From assembly GCA_947034895.1 (NCBI GenBank), contig OX344761.1:39692863-39756862 (forward strand): a stretch of DNA of 64,000 bases. Reading direction: 5' to 3'. The notes beneath the pieces were generated by a model. That model had not been told where the DNA came from, made no database searches, and worked only from the letters and a program-made list of their open reading frames with translations. Origin of the DNA: Rhytidiadelphus loreus. Lineage: Eukaryota; Streptophyta; Bryopsida; Hypnales; Hylocomiaceae. A program made the translations under genes and the position numbers. How positions within the stretch are numbered: the first letter of the stretch is position 1; every line of letters begins with the position of its first letter. Positions 35,320-46,217 of the stretch are shown one piece after another.

Positions 35320-36294
35320 TGCAAAAGCAAATGGAATCAATTGATTCCAGATTACAAACGTCTGGCGGATTACTTTGCTAGAACGGGCACGAACTCACAA
35401 GAATACTGGAATATGAGTACTTTTGATAGGAAGGTTGAAGGCCTTCCCCGATCTTTTCCTGAAGAAGTGTACCATAGGATCCACAAGTGATTTGGCCAAC
35501 GGCCGATGATGTAGCCTCCACATACAAGAGATTTATTGGCAGCAGACGACCAGAATTTTGAAGACCGTTCCACACCATTACAGAACCAGCAACACTCTAT
35601 TAGTGACGCCGAAACAGAAGATGCAATGGATTTAGCCGGTGCTGCCTTCCCGAAAGTGCAAGCATCAAACAATGCTTTCTCTCTTATTTGTGTGTCCAGT
35701 CCATGTGCACTGCAGCCAGTGCATGCAAGTAGCCCGAGAAGCCACAGTACATCCATTCCTATGCGCTCGAAAGTAGCAGTACCCGCGAGTGTCACCGTGA
35801 ATGTCCTGAGCTCCAGCAATACGACAAACAATACAATGTACCGACGCCCAGGAAACATGACAGTGAAGCGCAAGAACTTATCAGGCCACGCAGTGATAGC
35901 TGAAGCGACCAAATCAACTGGACAAGCCATGGCTACTCAGATAAAGGAAATGGCAGAGTGTAGTAGGGAATTGGAGAAAACAAAATTGGATGTTTAGTTG
36001 AAGCAGTTTGACGAGCAGATGCAATATCAATGCAACTGAGATCAGCACTTGCAAGACAATGCCCGCACTACGATTGAAAATGCAAAATTTGCGATATAGA
36101 AGCAACGAGAGGTCGTCCAATGCTTGTCGAACCTCTGCGCCGTCCTGAGTGCTGGCCTCTAGCGATCCTCCGCAAGAACAGCTACAAGTGCTAGCTGTCC
36201 TATTGGCCCTATGGACACTATACAAGACGTGCTCGACCCATCAGCCGAAGCAACGCCACTACCACACCAGGACGACCTAACAGCAGAGCAGTAG
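35320..36294 (+). pseudogene. Harbinger Myb/SANT-like DNA-binding protein, decayed
   Basis: One reading frame runs to the terminal TAG at 36292 with no frameshift. It begins CKSKWNQLIPDYKRLADY and includes TGTNSQEYW and LPRSFPEEVYHRI, the C-terminal signature of Harbinger-type Myb/SANT-like partner proteins. A Ser/Thr-rich linker and an amphipathic Lys/Glu/Gln tail follow. In-frame stops are TGA 35488, TAG 35512, TAG 35995, TGA 36037, TAG 36097 and TAG 36160. Each is one C-to-T change from CAG or CGA. In active elements the protein works with the transposase; this copy cannot make it whole. Upstream exons probably lie before 35320. Confidence 0.75.
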
Positions 36295-36597
36295 AACTCC
36301 AAACCTCTTCATCAAGCCTGCATGTAGAGGACAAATAATGTCATCAGTTTTGCTTACTACGTAGTTTTCCAAAAACGATTAGTACCAGCGGCATGTTGCC
36401 ATGACATGTGTATAGTTTTCCAAGAAGCGGAAAGAATGTGAAATAAATTTTCTTTTTTGTGTATAGAAAAACAAGTTGTCTGTGAATTACCATGTGCTGT
36501 GTAGGTGCCATTGCTCGTTGAATTGCCAAGTACAGTCCAAGGTCTTTGCGTTTGCCGAGGCCACTTTCTTGTGGCAAGTCCTCCACAACACCGTCCC

Positions 36598-37857
36598 TTA
36601 CTTCTGCCACTGCTGTTGTGACATCCACTGTATCCTCATTGTAGCCCTCCATTTGCAGCACATGCAGGAGTGGCTCGAGTGCTTGACGTCCTCATTGGAT
36701 TGACGAAGTAACACTTTATGCAAAAGAGCGCAACAAATAATTACATCAGGTAAAAATGTGACATGCAAATTTGATTTCAACAAAAGTTCCCAAAAACTTT
36801 GTTTCAGAAGACCGAAGGCATTTTCCACCACTCCCCTTCCTCGCCGCATCTTCTTGTTGAACAAGGCTTCAGCAACTGCCATCTAATTGTGATCACGATG
36901 TGGTACCATTAGCCACAACGTTAGCGGGTAACCAAAGTCTCCAAGCAGGTAAGGACTGAAACTAGAAAACAACAGCCCTGCATCCCACAGAGTGTTCCCT
37001 ATAGCCTTGTCGCATAGAGATGACCTTCTCAACATACGAGAATCATTGGTGGAGACGGGCATGCCTACAAAGAAGTCCAGGAAACGCTTCTAGCTATCTA
37101 CAACAGCTTGACAATTCATGCTGTATCTGCCAGATTTGAAATAAAAGTAATCAGCAGGAGCGAATTGTGGTCTAGAGATAGCAATGTGGGTGTCGTCAAT
37201 GGCACCAACAACACCAGGCAAGCCACAGAGTTCCTTGAAATTTGTTTCTGTCACAAGCAGCTTCTCTCCCCGCGGCCACGAGATTTCTGATCGTAGAACA
37301 ATTGTAATGGCATGCACTACCTGTCATAGTAACAATGACACGGAGCTGCGCCCAATAGCGAACATTTTGCTACAAATGAGTAGACTAGCATCTTGAGGAA
37401 GCTTGAAAAGAGTGCATGCAACGTACACCACAATAGGAATGGCCAGTCGGAATTTCGTATCCTTCTTCTGAATTGCAGGTTTCAACAGCTCGGCGAGGGA
37501 GAAAACAACAGGCTTTGTCATACGAAACATCTTCACCCATCGGTCTTCATCATACTGCTCAAGAAGAAACCTGGAGAACCAAGTTGTAGACCTTGGCTTC
37601 ACCCAGAAGCCTAAGTCGTCATCCAAAAGTCTAATGCTATTGAACAATTGGAAAGAATGCAAAGCCACTTGCGTAGTAGCGTCCAACTCTGCAGTCCGTG
37701 AATTGAAATTGAGGGCCACCTACTGGAAGTCGTCGTAGTTGTCATCGTCAATGTCCTCCGCTGGACAGTCTTCCAACGCTCGGTGTATACAAAGCAACAA
37801 CAGCAGTAGACTAGAGGCTAGTGCCACGAACTCGGCCGGGTGCTCCAAGACATCCAT
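36598..37857 (-). pseudogene. Harbinger DDE transposase (DDE_Tnp_4 type), decayed
   Basis: A single frame of 420 codons from ATG at 37857 contains four premature stops (TAG 37720-37722, TGA 37324-37326, TAG 37090-37092, TAG 36883-36885) and no frameshift. Family features are in order: WVKPRSTTWF and YDEDRWVKMFRM near the N-terminus, FAIGRSSVS, the first catalytic Asp in GAIDDTHI, the second in NDSRML, LGDFGYPLTLWLM, and the catalytic Glu in RGRGVVENAFG. The DDE residues are therefore kept. The ORF converges on the Myb-like gene. This copy cannot yield a full transposase by normal translation. Confidence 0.88.
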
Positions 37858-38971
37858 GTCGTCTGTGGAACACAATGGTCACGTTGTAGTGAATAGTACT
37901 AAGGAAGCGCCTACACTGGAAGGGAATGAAACTAAGAAAACGTGACTTCATTAGCTGAGAGGCTGTGACCAGTTTCTGGAAGCTTGACTTCGTAGTGTGC
38001 ACAACGTACATTCAAAGTGTTACTTCTTTGACATGAGATGAGGGGGTGCAAAAAATGAAGAAGTACAGCGACTTACCGACGTCTGATTTTGCTTCCCAGT
38101 GTCGTCGTAGTTGCAAAGTTGCGATGGATGTAGCAGCAACGATGGCCGCCGCTCCGCCTACGATGACTACAGAAACCGGTCATGAGACACAATTTTCAAA
38201 ATTTTGAGAACACATTCCATCCTACGCTGAAGTACACATACTACAACAGCGCTTCTAAAAAACGGAGACCTCACATACGAAACCCTAGAGCACTAAACAA
38301 GCATTCACAAGAAGAAGCAGAAGGGAGCAGAGAAGGTGTCGCATACAAGGGCCTTCCAACCTTCAATTTCGAAAATCACTTTTATCTCGTATATTTGCAC
38401 AACAAATGGATGTTGCTGAACGCCATGACGTTGCCGAAGTGGGCGTACTTGAAATCCATAGACGAGCGCTTCAAATCCCCAATTCTACGCGGATGCCTCT
38501 CAACCAATTGACCACTACACTCCGTGCCCTATTGCAATCTTCTTCCGCTACAAACACAATTGAAGGCACAGAAACTTATAGAACTACAAGCGCAGAAGGT
38601 AACAAATGAGTCTGCGAACGTATATGCGGAGCTCAGATCTTCCTTTGCAGTGAAGAATACACTGTCTTGCGGAGGCGCACTACCAGCTCCAGCAGCAATG
38701 ACTCCTACAGCCGTGATGGCACTTTCCCTTGTAGCAATGTCTCAAGTGTGATGGGGTTTCCTTACCTGTCGTATTCCCTCCACGTTGTCACCCCAAATAC
38801 TTCATATGAAAATGAAGTGGGAACACCTCCGTCACATTACGTACATTTTTTGACAACGTGATTAACGCTGCTGGAACTTGCTCACGAACCACAATTTCTT
38901 ATCATCCTTCTGTGTCATGCAGCTCTCTTATCTTTCAACGGCTGCTGCTCCAAAACGCCAGGTGTGCACTA

Positions 38972-39822
38972 AGCAAAAACGCTAAAGTTGTAACCAATGA
39001 TTTGTCACCATGATTGTGAATAATACAATAAAAAATTATATATACCAAATTGGTGCCAGTGTGTGTGTATGTGTGATGAGATTATGAGTAGAGCATGTTG
39101 AGTGAAGTGTAGAGAGTTTGAATCATGTTGAATCTAGTTGGAAGTTGGAAGTTAATGTTGCTGAGAGATATGGAATTTAAATTATGAGAAAATTCAAGTT
39201 GAATTCTAGTTGGTGAGCACAAGTCCAAATTGGCTTTGTGGTTTTGGAATTGTGAACGTGCATGTGTTCGAGTGTTAACTTATAATCAAGTTGGAATGCA
39301 TAACTGTACGTGTAAGGTTGTTTGTGTGTATTTCTAACGAGTTGTATGTTGTTTCTATGATGTTTATCAATGCGTTATATTTTGAAATTGTAAGTTATGA
39401 TCGTGTTAAAAGAGAGTTCAATTCTGGATATATATGTTTGTGTGTATGAGATATCAAATTGGGTTTGGAAATGAGTGGCCAGTTCAAAGAGAAATTTAAA
39501 TTTAAATAATAGAATATGTATTTGTCTGAGTGCTGTGTGGTTAATTGCATGTCCCGAGTGAATGAAGTCAGATCCAAGTTGAGTTGGGTAAAGTTTGAAT
39601 GTTGTCTGTTAAGTAATTTAGAATTGGGTTCATTTGAGAGTGCATATCATCTGTTGATTTGGAGAGTATATTTGAGTGATTAAAGCCAATTCAGAAGATC
39701 AAGAGTCTCACAACAAGTTGTACCAGAGGTGAAATTCCTATTTGGTGGAAGATTGAAGATCCAAATTGAGAAAGATTTGAGATGGGGAGATTAACTGGGA
39801 GAAGATCTAACTCTTGTGACTT
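38972..39822. other. AT-rich noncoding DNA, G/T-rich top strand
   Basis: Rich in GTGT and TTGAGT words with no open frame of note. No terminal repeats seen. Confidence 0.45.
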
Positions 39823-39912
39823 TTAACCCTTAAGCGCTCCAACGTCCATATTCTGGACGATGAACATAGGGCTTCAAGGCGTTGTTTTGTCCAACTAACT
39901 TTTCATTCATGC

Positions 39913-40494
39913 CCGGGGAGGACACTCCCTATGTTTTAGCAAACTACGTGCGGCGGAAAAAGTAAAACAAGTAATACACCTTAAAATTTAATTTCTTTTT
40001 CAAAAAAAAAATTATGGATAGATTTTACTACTTTATAAGTTTATGTTTTGAATTATTGGTATTTTTTTGTGCTAATAGTAATTAGTTATAAATTTTTGAA
40101 GAAAAAAGATACACTGTAAAGCTGAAAATAACTTTCACACCTCTATATTATATAAGAAAAAAAATTTGAAAAATGAAAATTTTTTTATATAGAATAGCTT
40201 TCTATTGAAAGTTTATTTTGGTTGAATATTGATGCAATAGTCATCTTCATGTGAGCTCTATAAATATTTTAGTTGGAGAACATGCCATTTTAGTTCATTT
40301 TTCAACCCTTTCTAGACAATATATCTTATGTTATTTGGAATTGAATTTTTTGTCAATAGAAACCTTTAGTCATTGTTAAACAAAGCTCAAAATTTTAGAA
40401 TGAAATTATAGTTTATTCAAGGTGAATTACATGAATTACTTTTTCCACCGCCGCACGTAGGTACCCCAAATGTAGTGAGAGTGTCCTCCCCTAG
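39913..40494 (+). mobile_element. 582-bp non-autonomous element, family D copy 1
   Basis: Flanked by exact 9-bp duplications CATTCATGC (39904-39912 and 40495-40503). Family C copy 1 has a single CATTCATCC at the same place, so this is a clean insertion. The ends are CCGGGGAGGACACTC and, in complement, CTAGGGGAGGACACTC. It is identical to copy 2 by eye except for an A/T tract near 40180. The 9-bp duplication and ~60-bp imperfect inverted ends favour a Mutator-like MITE. Confidence 0.85.
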
Positions 40495-40519
40495 CATTCA
40501 TGCAATGTAACACTTGAAT

Positions 40520-40691
40520 CACTAGTAGAAAACGTAGGAATTTTGACAAAATTCTGTTGATTTGGTTGTGTTGATTTCAACAGATTTTTGTTGATTTTGA
40601 CAGAAATCTATTGAAATCAACAAAACAATGACTAAATCAACATGACCAAATCAATAGAATTCTGTCAAAATTCTTGTGTTTTCTACTAGTG
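40520..40691. mobile_element. CACTA-type foldback MITE, 172 bp
   Basis: It begins CACTAGTAGAAAAC and ends GTTTTCTACTAGTG, the terminal motif of CACTA (En/Spm) elements. The 3-bp duplication AAT lies at 40517-40519 and 40692-40694. Most of the element folds on itself through GAATTTTGACA, TTGATTTGGT and TGTTGATTT phrases. Family C copy 1 shows the empty site. Confidence 0.88.
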
Positions 40692-41034
40692 AATCTTGAA
40701 AAGACAACCTTCCTTAATGATCAATTTCATGAAATTGCGGTAAATGATATTTCTGTAGAAAGATATAAGCAAAAATGTGCCAAAATTTGAAAAAGGATCA
40801 AGGCGTTAAGGGGTGAAGAGTGGAGAGCAAAATCTAGCAATTAGCTTGTCAAGTGAGGAGAACAATTGATTATGTTGAAAGGAACAATTTCTTTCCATCT
40901 TTTGGTTGCAATGGCCAATAAAGGAAATGGAGAAGCATCCCTATTGCACAGCCTCCTTGGGACGAATTATAAACTATTTGCTTGGTTTTCTCAAATTGGA
41001 TCCAAGCTTTATCTACATCGTCACTGAATGTTTT

Positions 41035-41250
41035 CTTCACTTTAAACGTTGATGTCTTGCAATCTATGTGGTCAAAGTTTATGAAATTTCTTCCATGTGC
41101 ATTCTTACATAATTAGTCTAGGACAAGATCCTATGGTTGAATATGCAAAAATAAACAAAATTTAAAAAGATTCGCACCTTGTAATAAAAATGGCACTTTT
41201 GAGTGTTTTATGATTAAAAAAAAGACCTTGGTCCTGTAGGAGTTACTTAA
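41035..41250 (+). mobile_element. Family B fragment (copy 5)
   Basis: The phrase order (TCTTGCAATCTATGTGG, AAGATCCTATGGTT, AAATGGCACTTTTGAG, TTGGTCCTGTAGGAG) follows the right end of family B copy 2, with heavier divergence. Confidence 0.5.
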
Positions 41251-41446
41251 TTGTTGCCTAACAAAGTTGTTTCCTAGGACTACATGAATTTTCAAATTTC
41301 ATGACTTGTTTCTACACAAGGATTGTGTGCAAATTTTTATGGCACCCAAGCCACATGTCAATCTTTAAATTTGTTTAAGATGTCCCTAAGGACAAATTTT
41401 TACCTACTATTTTTGAAAAAAATTTAAAAATAGTAGAAGTATTTAA

Positions 41447-41666
41447 CCCCTACAATGGTATGGAAATGATTTCTAATACCTACTTCCACATTTACAATTT
41501 TAGAAAAAAAATAGGTACTTTAGTAATACTAAATCCAACCATTACATAGGACAACAACTTGATAAAGTCTCTCTACAAAATAGGATGACTTTCATCCAAG
41601 TATTAATGGAAAACATTAGTTTTAATCTATTCATCGTCCAAAAACTAGGTATTAGAGCGCTAAGAA
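41447..41666 (-). mobile_element. TTAA-flanked MITE, family C copy 3, diverged
   Basis: TTAA lies at 41443-41446 and 41667-41670. In complement the end reads TCTTAGCGCTCTAATACC and then GGACGATGAATAG, matching family C. It is 220 bp, the same as copy 1. Confidence 0.55.
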
Positions 41667-41670
41667 TTAA

Positions 41671-42840
41671 TTCCTAATGTCCCAAAGTCCCTTGAGGGAC
41701 AAATGGGAATTTGCATAGGTTCTTTCATCTCAATTTTTGTTGTGATTTTTTGAATATTTTTTCTCAACATAGAAAAATATATTAGCTTCATGGAAATATG
41801 ATTTTTTTTCCAATTGTTCCTTGGTAACCAAATTATGCCACCCTAAGTTCAAAATGAAGTTTACAAGGCAATAAAAATCCCCTACAAAAATTTGGAATGA
41901 GAATTTTAAGAATTTGTTTCTCATAGTATATATTTTTGTCTACATGCATGGAATGCATCAATTAATTCCATTTGGATTTTACAATCAATCATTTCACATT
42001 TTTGAAAAAATAACATACTGAATTTATTCGAACTCAATTTTCACAATTTTCAAAAAAAGAAGTTCCACAAAGTTCCAATTCGCTTGCTAGAACAATCTCA
42101 CCATTGGAATCAATGTGTTTCAATTTCATCTAAGAGCTATTAACAATTTTGTTTTCCTTTTTGTATCTTTTACCTACTTCTACTTAACAAAAAATTTAAC
42201 AAAAATAAATTAAGTTTTTTAAAAAAAAAATTCCCGCCCTAGACTATTTGCAATTCTTTAACATACTTAAAAAAAAATTCAAAATATGTAGTACAAATTT
42301 TTTTTAATTAAAAAAATTTAAAGTCTTATAACCCAATCATGCAAGGTGCAATAAATAAATAAATAAATAAAATTTTAATTTTAATTTTAATTTGTTACAT
42401 GTTTTTAATTCCTTATTATGTGAGGTTGGACTGTACCTTTACTTCCAGCTCAATGATTTGGAAGCATCTTGGCATATTCATCCCCCTGAGGAGCATCTTC
42501 CGCCGTTCATTCCTCGGGAGCGCATGTTCTTTTCCGAGGAGGAATTTTCGAACGTGTTCCTTGCGGGCCACTCATCGTCCTTGCGCGTTGGCCACTTTTT
42601 CAATTCTCTTCAAGCTTGCCGGCCTCACAGTTGCCGACTCCAATTTCGTGGCCGGCCTTGGCAAGTCCAGAATCCGCACCGGATTCAAAAAGACTTCGGC
42701 TCTCTTCATTAGGGTTGGGTTGGGTTGGGTTGCGTTGCGTTGGGTTCGTTTCTTTTGAGTCCAGTGTTTGCATCGGAAGCGAAGAATTAGCTTTTCCTCC
42801 CTCGAATCGGAATTCGCTCGTAGAATTGCAGGTTCGCCCG
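41671..42840. other. Noncoding DNA and leader of the RING-H2 gene
   Basis: AT-rich until about 42400, then GC-richer. A (GGGTT)n-like run lies at 42711-42750. A stretch at 42460-42712 is open in one frame but has no good start codon and no recognised domain. AATTGCAG|GTTCG just before the ATG at 42841 may be a splice acceptor, in which case 42400-42830 holds an untranslated exon and intron. Confidence 0.4.
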
Positions 42841-43530
42841 ATGCCCACAAACGCAACCATGAGCAGTGCGGCGGAGGCCGTCCCTTCCGATGGCATCCGC
42901 GACAGGAAAGCCGCAAAGGGGAGACGCCGAAGAGCGGCTGCCGAGCAGCGTCGAATCGAGCAGCAGCGGTGGGGGAAGTACCTGGATGAGGACGAGGACG
43001 ACGATTACGCCGTGGTGATTGCGCCCATCCCTCCCGGATCCCGTCGCCGTGCGAGACGACGGAGCGATCGGGAATCACTCCACACCAGCTTCGATCACGC
43101 GCTTGAGGAAGATCTCGATCCTGACTTGGCTCTGTCGTTGGCTTTGGCTTTATCTTTGTCTTCAACAACTGGGACGACGGAGGACGACGCGCCCGCTCCA
43201 ATTGCTCCGATTGGAACCCTCGCCGACATGACGTACGAGAGCCTGGTGCAGCTCGAGAATGTGACGTGCGTGGCATCGGCTGCCATGATTGAGAGTTTGC
43301 CTGTGTGCGATTTCGTCAAGGAGCAAGCCGGGGGGGCCGAAGTGTGCGTGATTTGTCAAGGGGAATATGATCATGGGGATTTGCAAGTGAAGCTGCCTTG
43401 TTTGCATGCTTTTCATCAGGCTTGTGGCGCGGAATGGCTACACAAATACTCCAAGCTCTGCCCTGTTTGCAAACATGATATCACCGAGGTCGTGTCGGAG
43501 GTGCCCGAGGTACCTGAGGCATCTGTGTAG
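42841..43530 (+). CDS. RING-H2 E3 ubiquitin ligase, BIG BROTHER-like
   Basis: A single exon gives 229 residues. I chose ATG at 42841 over in-frame upstream codons because conserved-looking sequence begins there. The N-terminus is basic (KGRRRRAAAEQRR), then acidic (DEDEDDD). Residues 88-107 (EEDLDPDLALSLALALSLSS) have an acidic patch followed by L-A-L-S, resembling a ubiquitin-interacting motif. DMTYESLVQLENV and MIESLP match the region before the RING in BIG BROTHER-type ligases. The RING-H2 at about residues 168-213 has all eight ligands: CVIC, CLHAFH, C, CPVC. Ligases of this group add ubiquitin to targets; in flowering plants the best known limits organ growth. Substrates here are unknown. 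Confidence 0.88.
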   Translation: MPTNATMSSAAEAVPSDGIRDRKAAKGRRRRAAAEQRRIEQQRWGKYLDEDEDDDYAVVIAPIPPGSRRRARRRSDRESLHTSFDHALEEDLDPDLALSLALALSLSSTTGTTEDDAPAPIAPIGTLADMTYESLVQLENVTCVASAAMIESLPVCDFVKEQAGGAEVCVICQGEYDHGDLQVKLPCLHAFHQACGAEWLHKYSKLCPVCKHDITEVVSEVPEVPEASV

Positions 43531-44445
43531 TTATTTCGTTGCTGCCCCCATGTTCATATATTCTTGGATTCTCTCGTAGTCTCTTCCCTTGTACAGCCAC
43601 ATTGGCTTGCATTGCGTTGCCCATCATCGGAGCCATCCACATTCAGGATTGTAGCTTGTACATAATGATGTAGTGGTATGGGGGGTGAGTAGAGGTGACT
43701 TGCTTCTTTCGTTTTCGTGGGTTGGGGTCGAGGGACGGTGTACCTGAAGCTGAGACACCAACAACGAAGTGATTAGGGTAATGGTTGAGAAGAGGGCCAG
43801 TGCCATTCGTAGCGTGCAAATATCTTCGGATTGTAGAGTGAAGGAATTTTGAAAAAATTGTACAGATTTCTTCTCTTCGAGTGTCTTGCATATCTCGATC
43901 TCATATCTCGATCTCGAGTGTCTTGCAGATTTCTTCTCTTCGAGTGGCTTGATTTTCACAAGTTCTGGCAGTAGTGGACCTCTCTCTAATTGCACTGCCT
44001 TGAGGGACATATGGGTTTCTGCTTTTCATGAACTAAGACTCTGAATTTGTGTTCCCAACTTGACATTTGGAATTTGTTCAATCATATGCTTACTGTACAT
44101 TCAGCTCTGCCTTGGGGTGACAAATGGGCTCTGACAAATGAGCTCTTTTCTTAGGAGCGGTGAACTTGACATGTGGACACTGGCCACACTGTGCAATCAC
44201 ATGTGGACAGCATCTCTTTGGAGTCCTTTTCCAGGGAATGTGCCGGCAATTGAGGTGGGGTATTGTAAAACTACTGAACTCGTGCTCAAAAAGTGTCCTC
44301 TTTACACATGGTACATATTATTAGAGTTTTCAATGTTTCAAAAAGAACTCCATAACATTGTTTACCCAAGGGGTCCTTTTGCATCCTTGAAAAAGGGACC
44401 TCATAGGGACCTCATGGTGAACAAAATTGTCTTGTATGCCGACCC
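43531..44445. other. 3' flank of the RING-H2 gene, noncoding
   Basis: It contains a short duplication of CTTCTCTTCGAGTGTCTTGCA and ATATCTCGATCTC at about 43868-43955. Open frames on either strand are short and unrecognised. Confidence 0.4.
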
Positions 44446-44449
44446 CAAT

Positions 44450-45720
44450 CCTTGAATTAACTAATAAGTCTTGGTGAACAAAATTGTCTTATATGATTCC
44501 TTGGTCAATCCCAATCCTTGAATTAACTGATAAGTCCTAATGAACAAAATTGTCTTATATCCCAATCCTCGAATTATCCCCTACAGGTTTTTGACTATGT
44601 TATCACCCAAAATGCTCCAAAACTGTCATTTTTAGGACAAATACCAAATTTTAGAAGAAAAAAAACATTTTTGCACACATGTAACCTTAGGATCTTATAG
44701 TACGTTGATTTGGGAAGTTGTGGAAAAAATTTCAGAAATTTTCACCGTGTCGATTGCAAGATATTAGCATTTGAAGTGACAAAAATCCTTTTGGGCCATG
44801 CATAAAAATGGGCAGCTGCAATTCACAAGGTCACATTTGAATAAAAAAATATTTTAAATGGTTGTAATTCTTTGGATTCATTCTTCAAAGTAAGTTGGCT
44901 ATGTGCTTAAATTTTTTTTAGATGCTTAAATTTTTTTTAGATGCTTAAATTTTTTTTAGATAATTTGGAATTGTACAACATATAGAAAAAACATAGTAAA
45001 TAGAAAGAAGTAGAGAATGATTCAAAATACTAAATTGTTAACAATTTATTTATGGAATTGAAAAATGCCAATCCAATGGTTGTAGTGTTGTAATAAACAA
45101 TCTGCACCCTATGATTTTATTTTATTTCCAAAAATATTGAAAATTGAGTTAAATAAAAGGACTTCAAAGGTTAATTTTAGAGTAGGAGATCCATAACTAC
45201 CTGCAAACTACCCACAACTAAAAGTCTTCATAACTTTCATCTCATTAATGAAAGTGAAATGATGCAAAGCTTTCCACGTACATATAAATCTAGAGAACTA
45301 ATTTCAAAAAATAAAAATTCTTAAAAAAGTGATTTGTAAAGAAGTTTTTTTTGTTGCTTGGACTATTGATTAAGCAATGAAAACTTCATATCATTCAATA
45401 ACTTTTAAACCATTTACCTGAAAGCTACTCCTCAAGATAACATTGTGGAAAAATTTCAAAAAATAAATATAAAAATTCCATTTGTAGTGAGTTCTTCAAA
45501 ATTGCTATGTTGCCAAAATACACAAAAAACACAAAAAAACATTATTTGGTTATTTAGAGGTTAATTGATAAGTCCCAATGAACAAAATTTTCTTATATGT
45601 CTCCTTGGCCAACCCCAATCCTTGAATTAATTGATAAGTCCTAGTGAACAAAATTGTCTTAATATGGCACTCGACCAACCCCGATCCTTGAATCAACTAA
45701 TAAGTCCCTTAGCAAAGCAT
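44450..45720. repeat. ~65-bp tandem repeat split by family B copy 4
   Basis: Units containing GAATTAACTGATAAGTCCTA, GAACAAAATTGTCTTATAT and CCAATCCTTGAATTA occur before (44450-44577) and after (45561-45720) the family B element, about two on each side. The element entered the TTAA inside the unit's GAATTAAC. Confidence 0.7.
44578..45560 (-). mobile_element. TTAA-flanked MITE, family B copy 4
   Basis: The left border is TTAT (a changed TTAA) at 44574-44577, followed by CCCCTACAGG. The right border is TTTAGAGG followed by TTAA at 45561. At 983 bp it aligns in complement with copies 1 and 2. It contains three tandem copies of a 20-bp unit, TTAGATGCTTAAATTTTTTT (about 44904-44962). Confidence 0.7.
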
Positions 45721-46217
45721 GATACCTTCCCAGCATGGGGAGGACCATTGTCTGGTTGGGCACCCGGATTTCAGCTTCAACTAATACGATACAAAAGTGG
45801 CTTCAGTTAGTTGCGGCTTCTATTTGCATTTCAAGGATTCTTTATGGATATCCCACCTTACAAGTGTCATCAGAGAGGTTGGCTGTACACGCCACGAGAA
45901 TCTCGAGATACAGTGCGAATGTGCAATTACAAAGTGTGCAAATAGAGAGGGTTGAGTGTAATACTCACTGATTTGGATGATGTTTTTCGCGGTTCATTCA
46001 TAGATGAGGTGACGCGCGAAGGCAATGCAATAGCCTGGGAACAAATGAATGTGATCAGGCATTCTCAACTTCTCTTTACTAGCTTGCCCATCCATCTTTG
46101 AATACTTACAAGGTGAATACCCACTTGGTAAACAAATGTGAATGGTCCGTATCCATAATTGAAATGATTCATTTCAATGGGAAGATTCAGCAGCTTCTCC
46201 GTGAGCTACATTGTGTT

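Larger units (their letters stand above)
33555..38971. mobile_element. PIF/Harbinger element with two decayed genes
   Basis: It holds a convergent pair: a Myb/SANT-like ORF on the plus strand and a DDE transposase on the minus strand, the two-gene plan of PIF/Harbinger elements. Candidate ends share CACCTGGCG: GGTTCCCACCTGGCGC at about 33555 and, in complement near 38970, GTGCACACCTGGCGTTT followed by TTA/TAA, the usual 3-bp target. The left border lacks a clear TTA, so limits are approximate. A 582-bp element is inserted at 34254-34835. GC content is higher than in the flanking DNA. Confidence 0.65.
39827..40813 (+). mobile_element. TTAA-flanked MITE, family C copy 2, carrying two insertions
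   Basis: TTAA lies at 39823-39826. The left end is CCCTTAAGCGCTCCAACG, and the right end, AGGCGTTAAGGGG, lacks a clean TTAA (TGAA). The hairpin CGTCCA-TATTC-TGGACG is kept. Comparison with copy 1 shows two foreign blocks: family D at 39913-40494 and a CACTA MITE at 40520-40691. Without them it is about 220 bp. Confidence 0.75.

Noticed and set aside
35320..37857. Stop-codon reassignment as the reason for in-frame TAG and TGA
   Set aside because: Host genes in the same window end normally in TAA, TGA and TAG (19585, 24626, 43530, 46218, 59663), so the code is standard.
42392..42712. 106-residue plus frame upstream of the RING gene
   Set aside because: The frame opens at TTG, not ATG, has no recognised domain, and probably lies in the leader or promoter.
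42572..43276. 234-residue minus-strand frame opposite the RING gene
   Set aside because: Shadow of a GC-rich exon; the plus strand carries a complete RING-H2 motif.
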